From positions 372,001-436,000 of the forward strand of contig NZ_JAIMID010000001.1 of assembly GCF_019966535.1 (NCBI RefSeq): a stretch of DNA of 64,000 nt. Reading direction: 5' to 3'. Source of the stretch: Mesobacterium pallidum. GTDB lineage: Bacteria > Pseudomonadota > Alphaproteobacteria > Rhodobacterales > Rhodobacteraceae. A program made the translations under genes and the position numbers. How positions within the stretch are numbered: the stretch's first letter is position 1; each line of letters begins with the position of its first letter. The notes beneath the pieces were generated by a model. That model worked only from the letters and a program-made list of their open reading frames with translations, did not search any database and was not told where the DNA came from. Positions 8,086 through 17,024 of the stretch are shown piece after piece.

Positions 8086-9036
8086 TCAGGATTTCTGTAA
8101 CGAAACATCCTTGGGCCGCGAGCCGTCATAGCCCCGCGCCGCGATCAGCTGGAGCAGGTCGTATAGGCTGTCCTCGAGGCTCTTGCCCCCGGTATCGAGC
8201 TGCGCATCGGCCCGCTGGTACAGCGGCGCGCGGCTCTTCAGCAGGGCGCGCAGCTGCTCCATCGCCTCGGGGTTCCCGGCCATGGGGCGCAGGTCGCCCT
8301 GGGCGCGGACGCGGTTCATGTGTTCCTCGGGGCGGGCCTTGATCCAGATGGTGTGGAAATTGGCCAGCAGCGTGTTGTAGGTCGCGGGCTCGGTGACGAT
8401 CCCGCCCGCGACGGCCAGGATCACGCTGTCATGGGTGGCGATGACGCGGTCGACGGCCTGCGCCTCGAGCCGGCGGTAGCCGTCCTGGCCGTAGAAGGCC
8501 ATCACCTCGTTCACCGGGATGCCGGAATGCGCCTCGATCTCGCGGTTGAGCTCGAGGAAGGGCATCCCCAGCGCCTCGCTGGCGCGCGCTCCGAGGGTCG
8601 ACTTGCCCGCCCCGCGCAGCCCGACCAGGCAGATACGCTGGGCGCGCATGCGTTCGGGCGGCTCGGGGCTGAGCGTGGCCATCACCTGGGCGCGCTGCCC
8701 TGCAGTGGCCTGGCGAAACAGCTCGACCACGCGGATCGTGTCCGCGCTCCACGGATCATCCGCGCCCACGAGCCACTCGATCCGCATGTCCAGCGCCCCG
8801 GCGACCCGTTGCAACAGGCCGATGGAAATATTTCCCTCGCTCGCCTCGAGCTGGGCAAGGTAGCGCTGCGAGACGCCCGACAGTTCCGAAACCACGCGGC
8901 GCGACAACCCCTTCAGCTCGCGCGCCTTGCGCACGCGCGCGCCGACACGGGCCATCAGCTCCTCGACCGCGGCGTCCTGGGCCTTGGCGGGGGCGGGCTG
9001 CAACGCCTCGCCGCGGAAATTGGTGATCTCGCTCAT
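8086..9036 (-). CDS. XRE helix-turn-helix regulator fused to a shikimate-kinase-like domain (BoxR/BzdR type)
   Basis: About 316 residues from ATG 9036 (a GTG at 9066 would add ten). The N-terminal half has an XRE HTH: ARVRKARELKGLSRRVVSEL then VSQRYLAQLEASEGNISIGL. The C-terminal half is shikimate-kinase-like, with P-loop GLRGAGKSTLG, ELNREIEAHSGIPVNEVMAF and an arginine-rich lid. This architecture is known from BzdR/BoxR, repressors of benzoyl-CoA pathways that sense the CoA thioester through the kinase-like domain. It lies directly upstream of and co-directional with the thiolase-paa operon, so control of paa genes is a reasonable inference. No box genes are in the window. Confidence 0.87.
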   Translation of the reverse strand: MSEITNFRGEALQPAPAKAQDAAVEELMARVGARVRKARELKGLSRRVVSELSGVSQRYLAQLEASEGNISIGLLQRVAGALDMRIEWLVGADDPWSADTIRVVELFRQATAGQRAQVMATLSPEPPERMRAQRICLVGLRGAGKSTLGARASEALGMPFLELNREIEAHSGIPVNEVMAFYGQDGYRRLEAQAVDRVIATHDSVILAVAGGIVTEPATYNTLLANFHTIWIKARPEEHMNRVRAQGDLRPMAGNPEAMEQLRALLKSRAPLYQRADAQLDTGGKSLEDSLYDLLQLIAARGYDGSRPKDVSLQKS

Positions 9037-9189
9037 CTCTTGGGCATCTTGTGAATTATCCTGCACGACCTTACGGGATGAGGGCGGTTTATCAATCCAA
9101 TTTCACCGGGGATGAGGGATATCTTGCGCCCTTCCGGACCGGGGCAAAGGGCCATGGACCTTGCCCGGGAAAACGTTACCTTGCGCGCC

Positions 9190-9717
9190 ATGACGCCCGG
9201 CCCCCGGAAATTCATCGACAGCGGTTTCGTGATCCTGATCGTCGTCACGCTGGTGGCCGGCGCGGCCGTGGCCTGGCGCGACGGATGGGGGCACGTGGGA
9301 GAGGTGGCGTGGCATACGCTCGGCTTCCTCGGCATCCTGCTGCCCAAGGTCCTGCTGGGGCTTTTCGTGGCCGCCGCGATCCCGCTGTTGCTCCCGCGCG
9401 AGACCATCGCCTCGTGGATCGGCCGCGATTCCGGGCTGAAGGGCCTCGCGGTGGCGAGCCTTGCCGGCGTGCTGATCCCGGGCGGGCCGTCCATGAGCTT
9501 TGCGCTCGCCGCCGGGTTCCTGGCCGCGGGCGCCGACCTGGGGGCGGCGGTGGCCTATGTCACCTCTTGGAGCCTGCTGTCGTTGAACCGCATCCTGATC
9601 TGGGAACTCACTTTCCTGCCCTACGATTTCGTGGCGCTGCGCATCCTGCTGAGCTTGCCGGTGCCGATCATCGCCGGCGCGCTGGCGCGGGCGCTCATGC
9701 GGCGGGCGGCAGCATGA
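9190..9717 (+). CDS. Permease half (DUF318/UPF0718-like), first of a pair
   Basis: A membrane protein of about 175 residues with five hydrophobic segments. The core GVLIPGGPSMSFALAAGF then AYVTSWSLLSLNRILIWE is shared with the next gene (PGGAFVSFALG, AYVTGWSLFSMTKILAYE), so the two products look like homologous halves of one permease. The start is ATG 9190 (MTPGPRKFIDSGF); an upstream ATG at 9112 adds a poorly conserved stretch. The gene is divergent from the XRE regulator and overlaps the next gene by four bases. DUF318 permeases include organoarsenical exporters, but substrate is unknown here. Confidence 0.75.
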   Translation: MTPGPRKFIDSGFVILIVVTLVAGAAVAWRDGWGHVGEVAWHTLGFLGILLPKVLLGLFVAAAIPLLLPRETIASWIGRDSGLKGLAVASLAGVLIPGGPSMSFALAAGFLAAGADLGAAVAYVTSWSLLSLNRILIWELTFLPYDFVALRILLSLPVPIIAGALARALMRRAAA

Positions 9718-10208
9718 ACATCCTCATCGGCACGCTGTTTCTCGCGCTGGTCGCGGCCTGGGTCGGTCGGCGCGTGCGGGCGGCCGGGCTTGGGGCCGAA
9801 GCGAAGGCCCGGTACCTGCGCACCGCCGCCTTTACCCTGCCCCGGATGCTGGTCGCCCTGCTGGGTGCCGGCTTCCTGGCCGAGCTGGTGCCCGAGGGGC
9901 ATATCGAGGAGCTCTTTGGCGCCTCCTCCGGCTGGCGCGGGCTTTTTCTGGCCACGGTGCTGGGGCCGGTGACGCCCGGCGGCGCCTTTGTCAGCTTTGC
10001 GCTGGGCGCAACGGCGCTCAAGGCCGGGGCGGCGGTCGGGCCGGTCATGGCCTATGTGACCGGCTGGTCGCTGTTTTCCATGACCAAGATCCTCGCCTAC
10101 GAGATGCCGCTGATGGGGCGGCGTCCGACCTGGATGCGTGTGGCGGTGACCTGGCCGGTGCCGCTGCTGCTGGGCGCCGTGGTCATGGCGGCGGGCTGGG
10201 GGCCCTAG
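9714..10208 (+). CDS. Permease half (DUF318/UPF0718-like), second of a pair
   Basis: A 164-residue membrane protein whose ATG overlaps the previous stop (ATGA). It has four to five hydrophobic segments and the motif LGPVTPGGAFVSFALGATAL, paralogous to the preceding gene. The two halves probably form a heterodimeric carrier. In single-chain members of the family two such motifs occur in one polypeptide; that comparison is from general family knowledge. Confidence 0.72.
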   Translation: MNILIGTLFLALVAAWVGRRVRAAGLGAEAKARYLRTAAFTLPRMLVALLGAGFLAELVPEGHIEELFGASSGWRGLFLATVLGPVTPGGAFVSFALGATALKAGAAVGPVMAYVTGWSLFSMTKILAYEMPLMGRRPTWMRVAVTWPVPLLLGAVVMAAGWGP

Positions 10209-10235
10209 CCGGGCGGGCGCGCCCGTGGCGGGCGG

Positions 10236-10345
10236 CGGGGTCGAGTATTTTTCGAATAATGAAAGGGGAAGAGCCGCGTCATCCCGGTCGGCGCGCCCGC
10301 GGCAGGCGTTGGATTTGCATATTTGGGGAAAGATGAAAGGGGCGG
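10236..10345. repeat. Intergenic repeat, two direct half-copies of the dispersed family
   Basis: GAGTATTTTTCGAATAATGA with AAGGGG at about 10241-10266, and CATATTTGGGGAAAGATGAA with AGGGG at about 10318-10343, are two same-direction halves of the hairpin repeat seen elsewhere. No complementary half is visible in this gap (10209-10430), so no long hairpin can form from these two. Confidence 0.55.
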
Positions 10346-10430
10346 GCGATCTGTTGCCGACGGGGCGGCATCTTCTTGCCGGGTGGCGCGGGGCGCGGCA
10401 TGCTTGCGGTGAGCAGAAAAGGAGACAGGC

Positions 10431-11669
10431 ATGACACTGTCCAGACGAGGATTCGCCCTTGGCACGCTGGCCCTTCTGGCCGGCTGCGGGGCTGGCGGGG
10501 GCGCGCCGCGCAGCGCCCCGGCGCGGGCAACGGCGATGCAGGCGGTGCCGAACGCCGGCTACGACGCCTGGGTCGCGGCGTTCCGGGGCCGGGCGGCGGC
10601 GGGCGGGATTTCCGAGAGCGTGCTGGCCGCGGCCTTCCGGTCGGCTGGCTACCTGCCCGAGGTGATCGAGCGCGATCGCAACCAGGCCGAGGTGCAGCGC
10701 AGCCTCGAGGATTACCTCGCCATCGTGGCGCGCGAGGAAAAGGTCCAGGCGGGCCGCGCGGCGCTGGCGTCGCGGCGCAGCCTGCTGTCGGAGATCGAGG
10801 GCCGCTACGGCGTGCCCGCCGAGGTGGTCACCGCGATCTGGGGCATGGAGAGCAATTACGGCACCCGGCGCGGCGACATCCCGGTGATCGCGGCGACCTC
10901 GACGCTGGCCTATGACGGGCGGCGCGGCGTGTTCTTCGAAAAGCAGCTGATGGCGGCGCTGCGCATCCTGCAGCGGGGCGACACCAGCGCCGACCGGATG
11001 CTGGGCAGCTGGGCCGGGGCGATGGGGCATACGCAGTTCATTCCCACCACCTTCGAAGCCTATGCGGTGGATTTCCGCGGCGACGGGCGGCGCGACATCT
11101 GGGGCGAGGATCCGACGGACGGGCTCGCCTCGGCCGCGGCCTACCTGGCGAATTCCGGCTGGCAGCGGGGGGAGTCGGTGGCGCTGGAGGTCCGGCTGCC
11201 CTCGGGCTTCGACACGCGGCTTGCCGGGCGCGGATCGGGGCGGACGGTCGGCAATTGGCAGGCGCTTGGCGTGCGGCCCGTCGCGGGGGGCAACCTGCCG
11301 GGGCTTGGCGCGGCGTCGATCCTGCTGCCGGGGGGCGGCTCGGGGCCTGCCTTCATGATCGGGCGCAACTTCGACACCGTGCTGCGCTACAACAATGCCG
11401 AGAAATACGGGCTGGGCATCGGGTACCTCTCGCGGCGGATCGCGGGCGACCCGGCGCTGACGCGCGGTTTCGGCCCGGACGAGACCGGCCTGACCCAAGC
11501 CGAGCGGCGCGAGTTGCAGGAGCGTCTGAACGCGCGCGGCTTCGACGCGGGCACGCCGGACGGGGTGATCGGCTCGGGTACCGAGGCGGCGATCACCGCC
11601 TTCCAGCGCAGCGTGGGGCTGCCGGCGACGGGCAAGGCGTCGCCCGATCTTCTGCGCCGCCTGCGCTGA
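10431..11669 (+). CDS. MltB-type lytic murein transglycosylase with peptidoglycan-binding domain
   Basis: A 412-residue periplasmic enzyme that cleaves peptidoglycan glycan strands to 1,6-anhydro ends. The N-terminus MTLSRRGFALGTLALLAGC combines a twin-arginine pair with a lipobox, so a Tat-exported lipoprotein is likely. The catalytic glutamate is in AIWGMESNYGTRRG (about 143), followed by GSWAGAMGHTQFIPTTF and the late motif YNNAEKYGLGIGYLSRRI. Residues about 350-410 form a PG_binding_1 domain (LQERLNARGFDAGTPDGVIG, AITAFQRSVGLPATG). It stands alone, convergent with a small membrane-protein gene. Confidence 0.92.
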   Translation: MTLSRRGFALGTLALLAGCGAGGGAPRSAPARATAMQAVPNAGYDAWVAAFRGRAAAGGISESVLAAAFRSAGYLPEVIERDRNQAEVQRSLEDYLAIVAREEKVQAGRAALASRRSLLSEIEGRYGVPAEVVTAIWGMESNYGTRRGDIPVIAATSTLAYDGRRGVFFEKQLMAALRILQRGDTSADRMLGSWAGAMGHTQFIPTTFEAYAVDFRGDGRRDIWGEDPTDGLASAAAYLANSGWQRGESVALEVRLPSGFDTRLAGRGSGRTVGNWQALGVRPVAGGNLPGLGAASILLPGGGSGPAFMIGRNFDTVLRYNNAEKYGLGIGYLSRRIAGDPALTRGFGPDETGLTQAERRELQERLNARGFDAGTPDGVIGSGTEAAITAFQRSVGLPATGKASPDLLRRLR

Positions 11670-11706
11670 GGCGAGGCCGCCCGTCAAGGCGGATGAGCGC
11701 CCCCTG

Positions 11707-12048
11707 TCAGTCGCCGTCGCTGCCGGTCAGCGCATCGAATGTGCGCGCGATCAGCAGGGCGGCGCCGCCGATCAGCAGCGACCGGCCGATGGAATCCGTG
11801 AGGTTCGTCGGCGCGAAGGTCTGCGCCGCGTCGCGCCCGTGTTGCGCCGCGCGGCGAACGCGGCTGCGGCGCGGGGCATCGCCGCGATGACGTGGGTCCG
11901 GGACCTCTCCGATCCGCGGCTTGGCGAGCAGAAGCAGCGCCCCCGCCGCCAGCATCCCGCCAGCGTAAACCACCGGCGCGATGGAGCCGCGCTCGGGGCT
12001 GAGCGCACTTGGCGCGGGCAGGTCGAGGTCGCGGGGATGGCGGGTCAT
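11707..12048 (-). CDS. Small hypothetical membrane protein
   Basis: A 113-residue protein from ATG 12048, with a good AGGAGA stretch upstream; an in-frame ATG at 12066 would add six residues. Two hydrophobic segments are visible: IAPVVYAGGMLAAGALLLLA (about 28-47) and IGRSLLIGGAALLIARTFDA near the C-terminus, separated by a basic region rich in Arg and His. I recognise no family. It follows the ABC ATPase gene by 54 bases on the same strand and may be the last gene of that operon. Confidence 0.55.
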   Translation of the reverse strand: MTRHPRDLDLPAPSALSPERGSIAPVVYAGGMLAAGALLLLAKPRIGEVPDPRHRGDAPRRSRVRRAAQHGRDAAQTFAPTNLTDSIGRSLLIGGAALLIARTFDALTGSDGD

Positions 12049-12102
12049 GGCTGTCTCCTCTTTCAAGGGACAACGCCGCGCTTGGCCCGGAGTTCCCGCC
12101 GG

Positions 12103-13152
12103 TCAGACCCTCAGACCCTCCGTGTCGAAGAAGTGCATGTGTTCGGGGGCGAAACTCAGCCCGACCCGCTGCCCCAGCGTCGCCGGGCTTTCGCCGATGC
12201 AGCGCACGGTCAGCTTGCCGATGTCGCCGCCGCACTCCACCACCAGGTAGCTGTCGGCGCCGAGGTATTCGACCAGGTCGACCTCGCCATCCACCTGGCC
12301 GCTGCCTTCCGCGCCCACCTCGATATGTTCGGGCCGGATGCCCAGCTGGGTGGCCGCATGGTCGCCCGAGAAGGGCCCGCCGCGATGGCCGGGCAGGGCG
12401 TAGCTGTCACCCGACGTCTCGACGCCGAGGATGTTCATCTTGGGGCTGCCGATGAACTGCGCCACGAACAGGTTCTGCGGCCGTTCATACAGCTCACGCG
12501 GGGTGCCGACCTGGGCGATCTTGCCGAACTCGAGCACCACGATCCGGTCGGCCAGCGTCATCGCCTCGACCTGGTCGTGGGTCACGTAGATCATCGTCTT
12601 GGCCAGCCGCTGGTGCAGCTTGGCGATCTCGTAGCGCATCTCGACCCTCAACGCCGCATCGAGGTTCGACAAGGGCTCGTCGAAGAGGAACGCCGTGGGT
12701 TCGCGCACGATGGAGCGCCCGATGGCCACCCGCTGGCGCTGCCCCCCCGACAGGTCCTTGGGGCGGCGGTCGAGGTAGGGGTCGAGCTTCAGCACATCGG
12801 CCGCCGCGTTCACCTTCTCCGCGATCTCGGCCTTGGGCGCGCCGGCGGTCTTGAGGCCAAACCCCATGTTGTCCCGCACCGTCATGTGCGGGTAGAGCGC
12901 GTAGCTCTGGAACACCATCGCGAGGCCCCGCTTGGAGGGCGGGTCGGCGGTGACGTCCGTGCCATCGATGTCCAGCGTGCCGCGGCTGATATCCTCGAGC
13001 CCGCCGATCATCCGCAGCAGCGTCGATTTCCCGCAGCCGGACGGGCCGACGAAGACCACGAATTCCCCGTCGGTGATCTCAAGGTCGATGCCCTTGATGA
13101 CCTGCGCCTCGCCGTACCATTTCTCGACGGCGTTCAGATGTATGCTGCCCAT
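12103..13152 (-). CDS. Sugar ABC transporter ATP-binding protein (UgpC/MsmX type)
   Basis: A 349-residue ATPase powering the permease pair at 14402-16961. Walker [11 protein letters not shown]-loop [13 protein letters not shown], signature LSGGQRQR, Walker [13 protein letters not shown] and switch VTHDQ are intact. Residues about 235-349 form the TOBE/OB regulatory domain ([10 protein letters not shown]). The start at ATG 13152 ([12 protein letters not shown]) fits the family; it lies inside the last 19 bases of the glycoside hydrolase gene, so the two are translationally coupled. Confidence 0.93.
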   Translation of the reverse strand: MGSIHLNAVEKWYGEAQVIKGIDLEITDGEFVVFVGPSGCGKSTLLRMIGGLEDISRGTLDIDGTDVTADPPSKRGLAMVFQSYALYPHMTVRDNMGFGLKTAGAPKAEIAEKVNAAADVLKLDPYLDRRPKDLSGGQRQRVAIGRSIVREPTAFLFDEPLSNLDAALRVEMRYEIAKLHQRLAKTMIYVTHDQVEAMTLADRIVVLEFGKIAQVGTPRELYERPQNLFVAQFIGSPKMNILGVETSGDSYALPGHRGGPFSGDHAATQLGIRPEHIEVGAEGSGQVDGEVDLVEYLGADSYLVVECGGDIGKLTVRCIGESPATLGQRVGLSFAPEHMHFFDTEGLRV

Positions 13153-14405
13153 ATCGCGTTCCTCGTGTTCGGAGAGGCCCAGGCCAGCCAGACAGCGGCC
13201 GTCCAGGTGAAGTTCCGCCCGCCGGCGGGGGCGCCGTCGCGGGGGTCGAAATATTCGGCAAAGCCGTTCTCGCGCATCATCTCGCGTGAGCTGTCGGTGA
13301 GTGCCCTGGCGCGGTCCAAGTGGCCCGCCTCGGCCAGCCCCAGCGCCACCAGCGCGTTCAGCATGGCCCAGACCGGGCCCCGCCAATAGCGTTTCGGCTC
13401 GTAGGCCGGGTGATGCGGGTCGGTCGAGGGCACGCCATAGCGCACCTCGGTCATGATCCGGTCATAGGCCGCCAGCAGCCGGTCGTCGCCGACGCCTGCG
13501 TACCAGGCCAGGAAGGACGCGTTCGACACGACGCCGGAATGCGCGCCCGAGCGGATGTCCAGCGTGTCATGCGCGCCGATGGCCGGGTTCCAGAGCGTCT
13601 CCGCCCCGGCCTCCATCTGGCCTATCCATGCCTCAAGCTCGCTGACATCCTCGCCCCAGTCGCGCCCCATGGCGGCCAGGTCGCGGGTGGACCGCAGAAG
13701 GGTGAAGGTCATGGTCGGATCGGCCACGCGGAAGGGCGTGACGCGGCCCAGATGCGCCTCGTCCCAGCCGCTCTCGGCCCCGAGTTTGACGAGGTAGAGA
13801 TACCGGTCGTAATCCCAGCGGCGCGGGCGTTCTTCCTCGACCACATGGGTGGTGTCGCGGCGGTAATACTGGTCCACGCCCTCGGGCTCGATGGCCGCAA
13901 AGGGCCCGTCCCAATCGGGGCAATTGTCGCGCCCGGTCTCCCAGGGGTGCGTCACGACGATGGCGCCGCCCTCGTTACGCCAGGTCATGAACCAGCGGTG
14001 CCACTCGACCAGCCTGGGGTAGAGCGCCCTGGCCCGCGCTTCGCCGCCCGGATCGAGCGCGAGCAGCCACCGCACGAAGGTGGCCGCGATGGGCGGCTGC
14101 GAGATGCCCGAGGACGGCACCGGCCCCACGCCGCGCCAGACGTCCGGGCCGGGGAAATACCCCGGATCGATCTGGTGAAAGACGATATGCGGCACCATTC
14201 CGTTGGGCCATTGCGCGGACATCAGCGTCTCGATCTCCTGCCAGGCCCGGCCCATGTCATGCTCGGCGAACCCGATGGCGGCAAAGACGCTGTCCCAGTT
14301 CCACTGGTAGGGGTAAAGCCCGTGCGTCGGCACGGTATAGCCGCCCCGGTCGTTGGTCCTGAGGATCTGGCGCGCCTCTGCGTCGCGCGCGTCTATCGTG
14401 GTCAT
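13134..14405 (-). CDS. Glycoside hydrolase of the (alpha/alpha)6-barrel, GH63/MGH type
   Basis: A 423-residue cytoplasmic protein without a signal peptide. Motifs [16 protein letters not shown] (about 31-46), [42 protein letters not shown] and [12 protein letters not shown] are those of GH63-like glucosidases, including mannosyl- and glucosylglycerate hydrolases. Encoded between permease and ATPase genes, it probably hydrolyses the imported glycoside, perhaps a glycosylated compatible solute; the substrate is inference. Its start overlaps the permease stop by four bases. Confidence 0.82.
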   Translation of the reverse strand: MTTIDARDAEARQILRTNDRGGYTVPTHGLYPYQWNWDSVFAAIGFAEHDMGRAWQEIETLMSAQWPNGMVPHIVFHQIDPGYFPGPDVWRGVGPVPSSGISQPPIAATFVRWLLALDPGGEARARALYPRLVEWHRWFMTWRNEGGAIVVTHPWETGRDNCPDWDGPFAAIEPEGVDQYYRRDTTHVVEEERPRRWDYDRYLYLVKLGAESGWDEAHLGRVTPFRVADPTMTFTLLRSTRDLAAMGRDWGEDVSELEAWIGQMEAGAETLWNPAIGAHDTLDIRSGAHSGVVSNASFLAWYAGVGDDRLLAAYDRIMTEVRYGVPSTDPHHPAYEPKRYWRGPVWAMLNALVALGLAEAGHLDRARALTDSSREMMRENGFAEYFDPRDGAPAGGRNFTWTAAVWLAWASPNTRNAIWAAYI

Positions 14406-15604
14406 CCCTTGACGCTCCCGGCCGTCAGGCCCTTGGTCATGAACCGCTCGAGCCCCAGGAAGATCACCATGATCGGGACGGTCGCGATGACCGACCCGGC
14501 CATCAGGTGCTGGCGCGGGATCTCGGACGAATTGAGCGAGGCGATCCCCCGCGTCAGCGTGAATTTGCTGGGGTCATCCAGCAGCATGAAGGCCAGCAGG
14601 AACTCGTTCCAGGCGATCATGAAAACGTACAGCGAGACCGAAGCCAGAGCCGGCAGCGACAGCGGCAGGGTGATCTTCCAGATCACGGCCAGGCGCGACA
14701 GGCCATCCATCAGCCCCGCCTCCTCGACCTCGGCCGGCAGGCCCCGGAAATAGCCCTGCAGCATGTACAAAGCGACCGGAATGGTCGTCACCGGGTAGAT
14801 CATCACGATCCCCAGCACCGAATTGCGCAGACCCGCCATGGAAAAGGCGATGTAGATCGGCAGCGCCAACACGATCATCGGCACCATGTAGATCAGCAGG
14901 ATCGACCGCCCCATCAGCGCCTGGCCCCGAAACCGCAGCCGCGCCACGGCATAGGCGCCGGGGATAGAGAACGCGAGCGTGATCAACACCGTCAGCACCG
15001 AGATGTAGAACGACGTCCAGAGATACGAGCCGAAGTTGAAATCCACCATAAGCTCGCGGTAGCTGCGGAACAGCTCCCATCCGAGGCTGAGGTCGATCGA
15101 GAAATCGAGCGGGTTCTGGATCAGCTCGGACTGGTTCTTCAGGCTGGTCATCACCATGACGTAGAAGGGGATGAGCACGATGGCGGTAAAGAAGATGTAG
15201 CCGAACCCGGTCAGGAACCGGATCACCGCCGCCTCGAAGACATGCCGCGTCAGCGGCCCCGGCACGACCTCGTCCAGGATCTTCCACAGGCCGACGGCCG
15301 TGAACCCGGCCAGCGCGGCCTGGCCCACGGCCCCCGCCAGAAACCCGGCCTCGCTCGTCAGCGCGCCGATGCCGACCATCCCCAGCCCAAAGACCACCGC
15401 CGCCGCGCCCCAAAGCGCCGTGCGCCCCGACAGCGCCGCCGCCCCGATCCCCGCGCCCCAGAGCAGCGACCACAGCGCGGCGGGCCGGAACGGTTCCCCG
15501 GTCACAAAGCTCATCGCCACCGCCACGGTCACGGCAATCACGAGACACCAAAGCGCCCCCAGCAACGCGGCCGTCACGTATCCTTGTCGCAGAACGCTCA
15601 TCAA
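14402..15604 (-). CDS. Sugar ABC transporter permease, MalG type with extra N-terminal membrane region
   Basis: A 400-residue permease. The canonical MalG-like part starts near residue 130 (GYIFFTAIVLIPFYVMVMTS) and has the EAA loop EEAGLMDGLSRLAVIWKITLPLSLPAL, split here as EEAGLMDGLS and KITLPLSLPA. Before it are about 120 residues with four predicted hydrophobic segments that ordinary MalG proteins (about 280 residues) lack. The C-terminus [13 protein letters not shown] is typical. Start ATG 15604 or the adjacent ATG 15601. A repeat-containing gap of 118 bases separates it from the other permease. Confidence 0.9.
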   Translation of the reverse strand: MMSVLRQGYVTAALLGALWCLVIAVTVAVAMSFVTGEPFRPAALWSLLWGAGIGAAALSGRTALWGAAAVVFGLGMVGIGALTSEAGFLAGAVGQAALAGFTAVGLWKILDEVVPGPLTRHVFEAAVIRFLTGFGYIFFTAIVLIPFYVMVMTSLKNQSELIQNPLDFSIDLSLGWELFRSYRELMVDFNFGSYLWTSFYISVLTVLITLAFSIPGAYAVARLRFRGQALMGRSILLIYMVPMIVLALPIYIAFSMAGLRNSVLGIVMIYPVTTIPVALYMLQGYFRGLPAEVEEAGLMDGLSRLAVIWKITLPLSLPALASVSLYVFMIAWNEFLLAFMLLDDPSKFTLTRGIASLNSSEIPRQHLMAGSVIATVPIMVIFLGLERFMTKGLTAGSVKG

Positions 15605-15611
15605 ATGATCC

Positions 15612-15680
15612 CCTGCTTCATCTTGCCAGTTAAACTCCGGGGGGAGTCGCCCATGGCGACGGGGGGCTGGCCCCCCATTC
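15612..15680. repeat. Intergenic repeat of the dispersed family, inside the ABC operon
   Basis: CTTCATCTTGCCAGTTAAAC with TCCGGGGGG at about 15616-15644 is the reverse-type half of the hairpin repeat, followed by the palindrome GGGGGGCTGGCCCCCC at 15661-15676. It lies between the two permease genes, so transcription must run through it. Confidence 0.6.
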
Positions 15681-15722
15681 CCGCCCGCCGCGGGCGCATC
15701 CGCACGACCGTCACGCCCCCGA

Positions 15723-16961
15723 TCACAACCCTTCCTCCCGGCTCATGACCCGGAAGAAGAAGATCGCAAAGATCAGCAGGCAGCAGAAGATCACCACCGC
15801 CACGGCCGCCCCGGCGCCGATGTTGGACACGGCAAAGGCCTGCTCGTAGACGTTCACGGTCAGCACCCGCGTGCCCGCGTTGCCGCCCGTCAGCAGGAAG
15901 ATGTCGTCGAACTTGTTGAAGGTCCAGATGAAGCGCAGCAGGAACAGCACCGACAGGATGCCCAGCAGCTGCGGCAGCGACAGGTACCAGAACTTCTGGA
16001 ACGGAGAGGCCCCGTCCATGTCCGCCGCCTCGTACATGTCCGTGTCGATCGACTGCATCCGCGCGAGGATGAACAGGAACGACAGCGGGAAGTAGCGCCA
16101 GATCTCGAAGACCGTGACCATGATCAGCGCCAGCGGCTTCTCTCCGAAGAAATTGATCGCCTCGTCCGTCACGCCCATCTGGATCAGCAGCGCATTGGCG
16201 CTCCCTGAGAAGGGATCGAAGAGGATCAGCCAAGAGAAGGCGACCGCGATCACCGGCGCCACATAGGGGAACAGGTAGAGCCCCCGCAGGATGCCCTGGC
16301 CCTTGAAGCTCTTGTCCAGCAGCATCGCCGCGAAAAGCCCCGTGACCAGCGCGCCCACGGTGCCGACCACGGTGTAGAACAGCGTCACCCCCAGCACGCC
16401 CCAGAACTCGTCGCCGTCGAAGACGCGGGCGAAATTCTCGGTGGTGAAGGTGAAATTGGTCAGGATGTTGTCACCCTTGCCGGTGACATTGGGCTCGGAC
16501 CCCTCGGCGGCCGCCTCCATCGCGTCCGCATCGGCGGCGCTGACGGGCAGGCGCAGGCGTTCGTTGTAGCCGCCGGGCAGGGTGCCGAGGTCACAGTTGA
16601 ACGCGCGCCCGTCCAGCGTGCAGCCCTCGGGCAGGGGGCCGACGACCTCGAGCCCCTCGGGCAGGGTGTCGGACAGGGTCACGTTCGTGATCTGCTTGTC
16701 CTGGCTCGAGTTGCGCACCCGGTATTCGACCCGCATGTCCGTGCCCGAGCCGCGCAGGTTCTCGCGCACCACCGCCACCGGCGGGCGCAGGTCGGCAAGG
16801 CCGATGGGCTTGAAGGAAATCCAGAAGATCGCCAGCAGCGGCAGGATCACCACCAGCGACACGGCCGCCAGCGTCGGGAACAGCAGGCCCCAGGCCAGGT
16901 GCTGTTCGCGCCGGGCCAGCGGGGTCATCTTGCGGGGCGGTTCGGGGGATGTCGCGCTCAT
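15723..16961 (-). CDS. Sugar ABC transporter permease, MalF type with periplasmic beta-domain insert
   Basis: A 412-residue permease. TM1 lies at about 25-50, then a hydrophilic stretch of some 115 residues (52-168), then the canonical transport domain with EAA loop YEAADMDGASPFQKFWYLSL. The insert reads VRNSSQDKQITNVTLSDTLP then EGLEVVGPLPEGC, a pattern of DUF11-type extracellular beta-sandwich repeats, with two cysteines (about 114 and 123) that could form a disulfide. It should lie in the periplasm and may contact the binding protein, as the MalF P2 loop does; that role is inference. Confidence 0.9.
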   Translation of the reverse strand: MSATSPEPPRKMTPLARREQHLAWGLLFPTLAAVSLVVILPLLAIFWISFKPIGLADLRPPVAVVRENLRGSGTDMRVEYRVRNSSQDKQITNVTLSDTLPEGLEVVGPLPEGCTLDGRAFNCDLGTLPGGYNERLRLPVSAADADAMEAAAEGSEPNVTGKGDNILTNFTFTTENFARVFDGDEFWGVLGVTLFYTVVGTVGALVTGLFAAMLLDKSFKGQGILRGLYLFPYVAPVIAVAFSWLILFDPFSGSANALLIQMGVTDEAINFFGEKPLALIMVTVFEIWRYFPLSFLFILARMQSIDTDMYEAADMDGASPFQKFWYLSLPQLLGILSVLFLLRFIWTFNKFDDIFLLTGGNAGTRVLTVNVYEQAFAVSNIGAGAAVAVVIFCCLLIFAIFFFRVMSREEGL

Positions 16962-16988
16962 CCGGCCCTCCGGTCTTCTGGGGAAAGG

Positions 16989-17017
16989 GTCCCGGGCGCC
17001 ATCATGACGCCCGGGAC
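16989..17017 (-). terminator. Hairpin between binding-protein and permease genes
   Basis: GTCCCGGGCG (16989-16998) and CGCCCGGGAC (17008-17017) are perfect 10-bp arms with a nine-base loop, eight bases after the binding-protein stop codon. No T-run follows. Such hairpins after binding-protein genes usually protect the upstream mRNA or give partial termination, so that binding protein exceeds permease. Confidence 0.6.
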
Positions 17018-17024
17018 AGCTGGA

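Noticed and set aside
9621..11687. Open frame of 688 codons opposite the lytic transglycosylase
   Set aside because: It spans an intergenic repeat and two sense genes; no conserved motif.
15723..16961. Permease interrupted by insertion or frameshift
   Set aside because: The extra 115 residues are in frame, periplasmic in character and flanked by intact membrane segments, so a domain insert rather than damage.
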